64,000 nt of DNA, taken from assembly GCA_947846985.1 (NCBI GenBank), contig CANTUZ010000002.1, forward strand, positions 150,593,889 through 150,657,888, given 5' to 3'. This stretch comes from Fratercula arctica. Lineage: Eukaryota > Chordata > Aves > Charadriiformes > Alcidae. The notes below the pieces were generated by a model that was given only the letters and a program-made list of their open reading frames with translations, was not told where the DNA came from and made no database searches. Below, piece after piece: positions 45,031 through 54,717 of the stretch. Each line of letters begins with the position of its first letter. The first letter of the stretch is position 1. The translations under genes were made by a program, and so were the position numbers.

Positions 45031-45599
45031 CTTGGATGGCTTTTCTTTTTTAAGTGATGAAAATAAAAGGAGGTTTCTCTCTCAGTCTGTCTCTCTGATG
45101 ACTGTACTTTAACAAGCCATGGAGAACTCAAAGGCCAAGGTCAACGTGAGTGTAGAGCTATGAAAAGCAGCTGGGAAACCCTTTGGGAACACTAATTATG
45201 AGCATATGAGAAACGGTCTTCTCCCCTGTGTGAGACACCAGTCTATCAAAGATTGGCATTCAATAGCAAGCCTGCAGAATAGGCCACCTTTGAAAGCTAT
45301 AATGAATAACCTCAAAAGAAACCCTTATAAAATCTTAAACATGCACAAGATACTAGCCAAAGGCTTAATAAAATACACAAGCCCCACACGCAAAAAAACA
45401 GACAAAACAAACAGAAACCTATGGCAACTCCAAACATAACAAGATGGACCTCATAAGGAGGAATTAACAGTAAATCTCTCAATAACTTGCCTTTCGTGGC
45501 CAGAAGGCTGCTATCTCCCCAGGGTACGGAGCACAGAGAAACCAAATTAAACTGTGGTTATCTGATGTCTCTAGTGAGATTCACTTCGTCCCACGTCAG

Positions 45600-45750
45600 A
45601 GCTCAGTGGGTAGCTAAAGCCCAGGACCGGGAGTCAGAAAGTCTGCCTTTGGTTCCCAGCTCTGCCACAGGCTCGCTGTGTAGCACCAGTCTACTTACTC
45701 TGCCTTTGTTTGCCTCAGTTTCCACAGCGTAAAAAATCAGGGATTGCAAC
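45600..45750 (+). mobile_element. MIR-type SINE relic
   Basis: Ggagtcagaaagtctgcctt, gttcccagctctgccacagg, ctcgctgtgtagcaccagtc and gtttgcctcagtttccacag occur in the order of the MIR (CORE-SINE) consensus. It is an old amniote SINE in plus orientation. Confidence 0.6.
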
Positions 45751-47831
45751 AGTGCTGCAGCGCAGGACGATGCTGCACAGCCCAGAGCAGGGCTGCTCAC
45801 ACACCGCCAGGTCAAGGGGGGTAACGACTGTCAAAAGTGATAGTTTCTAGATGTTCACCACCATGTATTTTTGAGTTCCTAGGACTCCTGGCAGGGAAAG
45901 ATGGCTTTCAGACCAGCCTCACTCTGTGGATGAAGTGATTGCTGGAAGATGTGGCTCTTCTTAATTGCAGGGGGTGGTGTGCCTGCATGCCGAGCGGTGC
46001 GGTGAGGGGACACCGCACAGCAGGATCCCATCCCGGGAGCCCGAGGCCACGTCGCACAGCACGGCACTAACAGGGTTGGACGAGGGGCTGTGCTCTCTCA
46101 GCACCCTGCGGGGCTGCCTGACTCTTTTCCACCTATTGGTGACCGTGAGTTGCTCAAGCCGCAGCTGTAGGAGCAGCCTGCTGAGCCGCAGACAACCATG
46201 ACCATATCATATGGCAGCTATGATGGGGAACAACTGTGTAACCTCTGTAATATGTCACCACTGAAGAGGTATCTTCAGCCCCGCAGTTACGTGACACGGT
46301 CTGCAGCAAAGCCAACCCCAGACAATGCGCATTTTATGCCCCCTGTGACCCATGTGGTTTACAGACGGTGTCTCACGGCCTGGGGTGAACTCAATTTCAT
46401 AGAAAAGAAATCTTGGAAAAAATTCTCAGACCCTTGTGCAGATCTATAATGTCACTTGGCAAGGTCTCATCCCACTAGGTGCACTCATTTCCCATATTAC
46501 CACGAAATGAAAATCCTGCATCCAGCCCAATTTCTGATGGAGGTATACACAACCACAAAGAGAGGAATTTGCAGGAAGCCTGTGGGGAAGAGAAGGATGT
46601 AGCCAAGGGCAAAGGGCATGCAGATGGCATGTAGGAACATGGGACAACAGTGAGCTAGATCTTGGTGCAACACTGGGACTTCTTCAAAGCACTTCTAGTT
46701 TCTACAGCTTTGAGACATAAGTTCTCTCATGGAAGTATGAATTACAGCTTGAATTTGTCCCTTTGGAAAAAATGAATGAATTAAGTAACTTTAAATAGTT
46801 TTATTGGCTTTAAATAGCCAAAATTACTTGCAATGATTGACAATCATTAAAATAGGCAGTGGTTATATGGACTGTAATCCGATGGCTTGTGTCACAGGAA
46901 GCGCTTTCCATTACTGGTAACGTCAGTCACATCTTAGTGCCTGTGATCCCTCAGAGTCTCTTTTTACTTTCTTGCTTTTTTTGATACGAGTTCTTCACAG
47001 GGCCTGCCTGGGACCTTTGTTTTTACAAGGTCATTTTTAGATGTTTCTATGTTTCACATTAAGAAGTCATTTACGTTTCACTTCTAGGAATACAACAGGG
47101 CAGGAAAAGAACAGGAGGCTGGGAAGCTAGAAGTGATAGAGGTGTATTAATGAGGTATCTGGGTCATCACTCACTAGAAAGGATCCCAAGGACCACAGGA
47201 ATCTTCACAAATTGTTCTGTATGCATAGAGGAAGTCTGCACAGGGGACACTTCCCCTAAATGACTTCGGCAGCCGAGATGCAAGCAGTGAGGACCAGGCC
47301 TCCAGCCTTCAGGGCTCTCTCTGTTGTATGCCATTTGCAGGTCTGTTTTCCACTGTTTGATTTGATGTTTTTGAAGTTGTTTGATATTTGCATCCAGAAA
47401 ATCATTACCAGAGAATTGTATCAAGATGTGTTTTAATACACTTTATTTTTTCCAGGCAGTCCTTCTATCCACCTCCCAAGTCCCAGAATCATGTTGCGTA
47501 TATAAATAAGAAACAGGGTTGTGAAATCACCTCCAACGTGATGTAGCCCAGCCCCAGCCTCTAAAGACTGTGTTGTTCAGTCTGACCGACATCAAAAGGC
47601 AATGTAAAACTTGATTTGTGATGCCCACACAGTGCTGTGGGTAGTGAGCCAGCCTCAGCACCATCCTGACACTGCATCTCATGGTCTCTCTGCAGACCGG
47701 CACCGTTTTGATCTGCTTCCTGTAGGTCTCAAAGAGCTCTAAATAAAAGCCAATTGTACAAAAAAAAAAAAATTTGCTTCTTCACAGAACAAGTCAGTAT
47801 TTTGATTGCGGTAGAGACAAAGAAACATCAT

Positions 47832-47857
47832 TAAAACAAAACAAAACAAAACAAATT
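47832..47857. repeat. (AAAAC)n simple repeat
   Basis: Four to five aaaac units. Confidence 0.85.
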
Positions 47858-48039
47858 AAAAAAACCACAAAAAATGCAAAATCTCAACAAAATTCTGTGT
47901 TCTGTTAAAATATACCTGTAAGATTTAGCCAAAAGAAAGATCCCCAGCATCTCACAGGCTACAATGAAATTGTCAGCAGGTGAAAATTGCCCCTATCATG
48001 ACCACATTGTAGACACTTCTAAACTTTGAACCACTTTGG

Positions 48040-48102
48040 CTCTGAGTTTTACTGCCTCAGTTTCCAGTTTTACTGTTTCTGTTCTGAGTTTTACTGTTTC
48101 AG
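48040..48102. repeat. Imperfect tandem repeat of tctgagttttactg
   Basis: Three diverged units of about 20 bp each contain the block gttttactg followed by a tttc or ctcagtttc stretch. Confidence 0.7.
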
Positions 48103-48639
48103 CCCCCTCTGATAAGAAACAGTATCAAGCAGCACACAAAAAGCAGGTGCTTACCTGAAACAAAAATTGTAAGACTCACAGTTTTTGAATAAGAGAGAGA
48201 TGAAAATCTCACCATAAACTTTCTCCAGGTATTTTTTCAAATATTTATCTCACCACTTGGAAACAAACCTAGTTACTTCTGCCTAGCATGATGGTGCTCA
48301 TACTTACAGGTCTGATGCAATATAGGTCATGATCAATTATAATAATAATAGATCAAATGTGGAATTAACCTCCACACAAACACCTGGAGCTCTTGTAACT
48401 GGGATAGCACTTGTGCCTAACCAAAAACTGAAACCGTCCGGCCTCTGGGACTTTGCAAGTTGCAAAGCCATTCAGATCCAGCAACAAAACCACTATGCTT
48501 TGGCCAACCTTTCATGTTGTTGGCGAACCAAAGAGCATTCTGGTCTGGGTGAAATTAAAATAGAGGAGTCCCTATAAAGTGATTTCATACTGCCTTGCTT
48601 TACCATCCCCAAATCCTAACGTTGTTAGGGCACATCACT

Positions 48640-49480
48640 CTTTTCATCGCAGTGAGGTGAAGACGCTCAGTGCCTGGCTGATGGCTCGGAGGCAGCGGCC
48701 CCCATCAGCCTACAGGAACAGCAAAGCAGTACCAAGGGAGACTTGGATGAACCTGAGGGCTGGAGGAGCAGAAACAGGATGAAACTTTATGGATTATAAT
48801 GCAAAGCTGTGCATTTTGGGAACTAAGATGAAAACAAAGAAAACAGAAAACAGGTTTTTTTGACAGAAAACAAAGGACTGTGATTTGAGAACATCAGAGG
48901 AGAATGACTGACACGTATGCTAGCTGCCACAGTGAGGCAGCAGGGATGTGTCATGGCATACACAAGGAGAGATATTTCTGTGAGTACAGAATATACCTGA
49001 TGTTCCAGGATTTGTGTGGAACAGGCAAAGGATATTTTGTGAGGAACAGTATTTTATATGTGGTTTTTTTTTTTCTTAAATACTCATTTTCAATAAAGGT
49101 GAATTCAAGCTAGAGTAGCTAGGGAGAAAACAGAGGAGGGGAATGCATGCCTTACAAGAGACTATTAGAACAGTCTGGGTTAGCCTGAAGCAAACACTCA
49201 TGGAGAAAAGCTGTGATTACTCTCTATAAACATAGAAAAGCAGACTAAAAACAGAGAAGGAAAAGAGCTAATAAAGTAAACTAGAAAAGCTTGTCCAAGA
49301 AGACATGGGCACAGAGTGGCAATGAAGAAGTTTAGGCTGGAAATTTAAAAAGGACTCCTAATGGAGAAAGCAGCATATTCCAGTAGGAAGGGAAAAAGCA
49401 CAAAAACCAACTTATTTCTAGGACAGCGCTTGTTAAATTCATTTGAACCATCTGTTTTACTGCAGTGGCAAAGGACTTGA
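48640..49480 (+). mobile_element. Ancient CR1-type LINE relic
   Basis: In order along the plus strand: tgcaaagctgtgcattttggg, a diverged middle, atgggcacagagtggcaatg, aagtttaggctggaaattta and aggactcctaatggag. These are the landmarks of old amniote CR1 copies (ORF2 end and 3' region). Many indels. Borders are approximate. Confidence 0.6.
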
Positions 49481-51430
49481 GTTTGAGGTTGGATTACAGA
49501 GACATTGCCCAGTCCTGGCTATGCACAGTCTTACCAGAGGAAGCAGCCGGGCTCTTCACTGACACCTGAACTTCACCGGGATGCCAAAATTGGTCTTTTA
49601 CTCCTCCTAAATCAGTTCAGAGATTCAGGCTGAGGCACCAGCTTTGCTCTAGGGGCACCAGCCGGCAGTATCATGCACCTATACACACAATTGCAATTCT
49701 GCTTCCCTTGAGGTGACAACAGCAGGGCTGTTGCTCTCCCGTGTATTACGTCTTAGCAGTGAAAACATTTGTCTGGGAAATGGGATATGTGGACCTGGTG
49801 GGAACTCACCCTGACCCACATTCAGCAGGGGATAAGGACCACATGGCCCAGCATGACAGAGAAGGCAAGAGGAGGTCAGAACTCTGTGGGCAGAAGGAGC
49901 CATAGGTCCTGTCCCTGCTCCCGGGAGTCTCTCTGTAATGTTACCAGACATTGGATATGATATGAAAGCAGCTCTGGGAGCAGAGAGGAGAAGCCAGGCC
50001 ACTTCCTTCCCAGCTAAATGCCCTGTGCCCTGAACTAAAAGGTCCTGTTTGCGTTCTTCCTCTGCTCCAATGCATGCTGAATTCTTCCCTGCATTTTCCC
50101 CAAGAGCGATGCAGCTTGCCCCGTCCAGATTAGTCTAGAGCCGGTGACTAAGAGGCTGCTGTTTGAGGGGAGCCATGGTTTCAAATGATGGACAGCTGTT
50201 GTAACCACCAAAAGCAAGCATGGATATACTCCTACCGCTCCTTTCTTTATCAGCAGATCTATGCTGTGGGACAAGTGATGCAGTCGGACCATGTCCCGCA
50301 GCATCTCTGCAGTCCTACCATGGCCGTTGCTGCCTGGGTGGAGCTGAGCCACACTGGTCTCAGAGATAATAATCTTTGTGAGGGTTTCTAGGCTGAGGAC
50401 CACAAATAAGCTGGAAAGTTTTTACAGGATAACCCTCAGAGAAGAGTGGGATTTCTGACATGGCCCTGTCCTCAGCACATCCTACTGGTTGCCATGAATG
50501 GGGCGTACTCATCTGAAGTGACACTGCTCCATGAGGCTGAAAGTCACCATTCCCTGGAGTACACAGGGATCTCACCCTGGAGTACACAGGGATCTCAACA
50601 GGACTTTCTGCTGCGGCAGTGTTAGGAAACCCAATGTGGAAGGGCCAAGCCTGTCCCACCTAAATCCAGCTCTGCTGGCTAAAGCATGGCCACAGGTGTC
50701 TTCTTCATAATGCTCCTGTGGTGCTCCTGGAGGTTGCCTCCTGGTATATGGGAGGGCAACTGCCCTTTATATAGCCTTGGGCTGCTCCTACTTGCTAGCT
50801 GACAAATCTGTAAACAGCTTTCTTTAAAAGATGTAAGTAAGCCTCTAGCCAGAGCTTATAAAGATCAAACAAACCTTATGAACCAACACTTTCCTTTGCA
50901 TAATCCTAAATATCCAGCCCAAACTGAGGTACTTTCCCTTTTAGAGAATTTCCCGGTTTTTAACCTAATGAAGCAATGAAAGGACCAACAAAAATTCCCA
51001 AAGAAAATAAAGTTCATCTCCTTATTTACTTAGCTCAGCTCAGTCTCCGGGAACAGACTGCAATGACTGTCTCCCCAAAGTCTCTCTGCTACTCAGCTCT
51101 ACCCCCACATCTGCCCAACTCCCACTTCCTTGAGTGAAACATGAAAAACACCCCTTCTTTTCCTCCCACAATACTGCAAGGTTTTGGGCAAATATTTCTG
51201 ATACATGACTACAGTAAAATATATGAAATGATGAGCTAAATAAATCATAAACTGGAAAGACCAGGCCACTAAGCGTTATTTGTCATTACTTCATGATACT
51301 TTTGTTTTTAAAACTGACAAGCAGAGAAGGCAATGCAGCTCCTAACACATGAAAAGAGAGGGCATGCTGTAACACTTAACTTCAAACAACATAACACAAA
51401 TAGACTGTTGATCTGCATGGTTGTTTAAGC
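49481..51430. other. Intergenic, one recent 23-bp duplication
   Basis: It contains the duplication at 50.55 kb and otherwise unique sequence. A minus-strand open frame at 49,679-50,002 has no recognisable domain. Confidence 0.45.
50552..50597. repeat. Exact 23-bp tandem duplication
   Basis: The unit ccctggagtacacagg-gatctca occurs twice back to back with no mismatch, so the duplication is recent. Confidence 0.9.
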
Positions 51431-51624
51431 CAGTGTTTCCAAACTTTTAGGGTAATGGGACCACCATTAATGCTAAGACCCTCTCATGTACCCTATATCA
51501 TCACCGTTTTAATTAAAAACACGGCCGAAAGCTGCTCAGTTTAGTTATGCAGCCCAGCTGTGGACCACTTACCATACGCTCATGGACCACCAGTGGTCTG
51601 CAAACCACAATTTGGTAACTATCG
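51431..51624. mobile_element. hAT-like (Charlie/MER5-type) non-autonomous DNA transposon relic
   Basis: It starts with CAGTGTTTCCAAACTTTTAG and ends near CCACAATTTGGTAACTATCGG, an imperfect inverted repeat of the start. The block ggaccacc occurs near both ends (about 51,468 and 51,584). Its size of about 195 bp and this terminal sequence resemble old hAT MITEs of amniotes. No clear 8-bp target duplication is left. Confidence 0.45.
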
Positions 51625-52954
51625 GTCCAAATGACTCAAGGCTAAAAATGTGCCAGAAAAAGCAATGGTGGGGTACTAATGTCATTACAAAGATATTACA
51701 CATAACTAACCATATGGATACAGAGCTCTTTATACCACCCGCAGCTTTCCATGTGGGAACGCAATTCCAGCTCCTGATTGTCTTCTTGCTAATGCCTCCC
51801 ATACAGTGTATTTTTTGCAGCACATCCTGGGACTTGTTTATATGCATGAGCTTTGTGCCACAGCCAGTAGCTACAATTAAGGCATAATTATATGGGGTAG
51901 GGCAAGGAGGAAAACTTGGCTACCAGTAAATTTCACAACCGATGATTCTCCTACATCTAATAAAATAGTTTAATTGGGCTCCTTCTTGTTTGCCTCATTC
52001 TTTAACTAGTTACGGGCCTGAGATGCTTTTTCAAAGTCCCTGAGTCTTGTGGGTCCGTATTTTAAGGCCTGGTTCTCCTCCTCACATAGAGGAGGTGGAG
52101 CAGTACAAACCAGAGATCTCTAGCCACAAATGACTACTTCGAGTCTTGCCCAAATACAGTTTTCTTATATGTTTTGGGCATTCTTGAATTCTTGGTTTAT
52201 GTTTTTAGGTCCATCCAAACTCTAGGTACACATTAATCTTTGAATAGCAGATACTTGTTTAACCTGCTGTAATATACATGTACATACACGTACACACATA
52301 CACAGAGGGTTTATCTACAGGACAGTGAGGTGCTGTGCAAAAATGCCTTAACTATCTCTAAATGACCTTGCTAAGGACTGCACAGCATGGCATAGAGCCG
52401 TGCTCAGAAACCCAGAGGACCTTAAAGGCCAGCCTTTTCGTTTCTGGTGTTGGTGGATACCACAAGGTAGAGAAGCCCAAATTGTCTCTAAGTAAGCTTA
52501 CTCAGATACTACAAATAGTGTAGCCACGACCTCATGGAGCAGTGAAGATATATTGTAAATGACATATTCTTTACTACCAACATGCTTACAGGCTTCTGTG
52601 GTGCCTTTGGAAAGGAAAATTCACATTCAGTCCTCACTCTCTCATGGAGAGGTGAATAAGCACCGTGAAGCTGCAAAGTCCCCAGGTACCAACAGGCTTG
52701 TTAAAATATGCAAAGTCCAAGAAAGCACAAAGGGAGGATTTCAAGCTGCCAGTAGGGATGAGCGAGCCTCTTCAGAGCTCCTTAACTATTCCTAAGGTAA
52801 ACCCTTGCAAAGGCATTTAAAGGATCAAAAGATATTTTTATGCAAAATTCATCTTTGAGACTTTCTAATTTGGACTTGGTAGGGCTTGCTGGACAGTATT
52901 TATGGCTGCTTGGGAAGCAAATGGCACGTTATCGTTTGGATACAGAAAGGTTGG

Positions 52955-53065
52955 GTCAGTTGCTCTAAATTGCACAGCAAAGCAGTGGCAGGGCCAAAAA
53001 CCAAGGCGAGGAGTGCTGATTACACGTTCTGTTCTCTTGACCCTGCGCCTGCATCCCACTGCTGC
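52955..53065 (-). mobile_element. MIR-like SINE relic
   Basis: Attgcacagcaaagcagtgg, cagggccaaaaaccaaggcg and gttctgttctcttgaccctg follow the reverse complement of the MIR core in order. Diverged; borders are approximate. Confidence 0.45.
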
Positions 53066-53378
53066 AGAAGGCGTCTCTCAGTTAGGCAAGCACAGAAGAG
53101 GGAGGGAGCAAAAGAAGAGTAAGATTAAAAATCTGCAAAAGAGATTGCAGAGAGGAAGACACTGCATACCACCCCTAAAAAGCTGTTTGTCACATGGAAA
53201 CAGCGGCAGCTCTCCCAGGCCAAGCCTGCGGAGACAAATTTATCTCTTGTGCAACATTAGTGAAGGAAAGAGACAAAGTTACTTCAAGAATGGACTTGAG
53301 CCAGTAAACCAACTCATTTTTGTTTGCTTATCACAGAAACTTGCCTTATTCTGCTTTATCCCCGACCTTTTTTTGGGG

Positions 53379-53403
53379 AAAAAAAAAAAAAAAAAAAAAA
53401 AAA
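53379..53403. repeat. Poly(A) tract of 25
   Basis: 25 uninterrupted A, preceded by ttttttgggg. No gene-like sequence upstream identifies it as a retroposon tail. Confidence 0.9.
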
Positions 53404-53846
53404 GAAAGTAGAGCTGGGTAAAGTTGTACTCTGGGAAAAAACATATCAGCAGCACATGGCTTCATGAGTTGGAAGAGGCATGGAGATTTGTTTTTTTATA
53501 CAAGGAAGATCACGCAGATATACTCAGTTTAGACAAACATGCTGATGCTAATGCTTGCCATTGCCCATAGCACCCCACCATGACATGCTGTTCCAATGCT
53601 GCTCAGCCTTCATGACTGAGAAATTACTGTGACATCTAATGAAGAGATCCTAAATCCTTCTGGTTAAATAAAAACAGAATTTCTCTTCTTTTGCTTACAG
53701 TGCAAGCGCATGTGAACCTACTGTGCTCAGAGGCATGCACAAGCCCCGCTTCCCACACCCAGAGCTAGCCTGCGGCAAGCTGCTCGTGTGGCCGTGGAGC
53801 TGCGTTAGGACATGGGACGATGCAGCAGGACGTGCCTCGCTGCTTG

Positions 53847-54717
53847 CCAGCTCCTGCACGCTGGGCTAGCACACCGCTCGCCAGCTCCCGCACGCTGGGA
53901 CAGCACACCGCTTGCCAGCTCCCGCACGCTGGGACAGCACACCGCTTGCCAGCTCCCGCACACCGCTCACCAGCTCCCGCACGCTGGGCCAGCACACTGC
54001 TTGTCAGCTCCCGCACGGTGGGCCAGCACACCGCTCGCCAGCTCCCACACGCTGGGCTAGCACAGCGCTCGCCAGCTCCCGCACGCTGGGCTAGCACACT
54101 GCTCACCAGCTCCCGCACGCTGGGCCAGCACACTGCTCACCAGCTCCCGCACGCTGGGCCAGCACACCACTCGCCAGCTCCCGCACGCTGGGCCAGCACA
54201 CCACTCGCCAGCTCCCGCACGCTGGGCTAGCACACTGCTCACTAGCTCCCGCACGCTGGGCCAGCACGCCGCTCACCAGCTCCCGCACGCTGGGCCAGCA
54301 CGCCGCTCACCAGCTCCCGCATGCTGGGCCAGCACACCACTCACCAGCTCCCGCACGCTGGGCCAGCACACCACTCGCCAGCTCCCGCACGCTGGGCCAG
54401 CACACCGCTCGCCAGCTCCCGCACGCTGGGCTAGCACACTGCTCACTAGCTCCCGCACGCTGGGCCAGCACGCCGCTCACCAGCTCCCGCACGCTGGGCC
54501 AGCACGCCGCTCACCAGCTCCCGCATGCTGGGCCAGCACGCCGCTCACCAGCTCCCGCACGCTGGGCCAGCACACCACTCGCCAGCTCCCGCACGCTGGG
54601 CCAGCACACCACTCGCCAGCTCCCGCACGCTGGGCCAGCACACTGCTTGCCAGCTCCCGCACGCTGGGCTAGCACACTGCTTGCCAGCTCCCGCACGCTG
54701 GGCCAGCACACCGCCGC
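53847..54717. repeat. 34-bp GC-rich minisatellite, 26 units
   Basis: This is a head-to-tail array. Each unit begins CCAGCTCCCGCACGCTGG and continues GCCAGCACACCGCTCG with a few variable bases. Units 1-3 start at 53847, 53881 and 53915. Unit 4 (53949) is 13 bp short, and from 53970 on the register is exactly 34 bp to the last unit at 54684. Variable positions are C/T in gCCagc versus gCTagc, and the ends cgctcg, actca, actcg and gcttg. The array is very GC-rich inside AT-rich DNA. Because 34 is not a multiple of 3 and the unit lacks stops, all forward and most reverse frames are open; these are not genes. Confidence 0.97.
54140..54615. repeat. 204-bp higher-order period inside the minisatellite
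   Basis: Units starting at 54208-54344 recur almost unchanged at 54412-54548, a shift of exactly 204 bp (six units). The shared variant order includes the rare ctagctcccg unit (54242 and 54446) and the rare gcatgctggg unit (54310 and 54514). The neighbouring ends at 54140, 54344 and 54548 fit the same six-unit period. Confidence 0.85.

Larger units (their letters stand above)
38461..48639. other. Intergenic, unique sequence with few repeats
   Basis: It contains the G-run cluster within a possible conserved block (about 42,300-42,620, with tgtaaacaac forkhead-like and acaatg SOX-like motifs), simple repeats (44.2, 47.8 and 48.05 kb) and MIR relics (45.0 and 45.6 kb). A small CpG-rich patch lies at 45,970-46,120. 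No gene was recognised. The next gene (ENPP2 in the vertebrate order) has no exon that I could detect here. Confidence 0.4.
51625..53846. other. Intergenic between hAT relic and minisatellite
   Basis: It contains a CA/TA-rich patch near 52,275-52,302, a MIR-like relic and the 25-A tract. No gene was recognised. Confidence 0.45.

Noticed and set aside
50700..50830. Tttatatagcc in a moderately GC-rich patch looked like a promoter or LTR core.
   Set aside because: No paired LTR, primer-binding site, polypurine tract or downstream gene was found.
53340..53403. 25-A tract as a sign of a processed pseudogene.
   Set aside because: The sequence upstream has no recognisable mRNA similarity and no poly(A) signal at the right distance.
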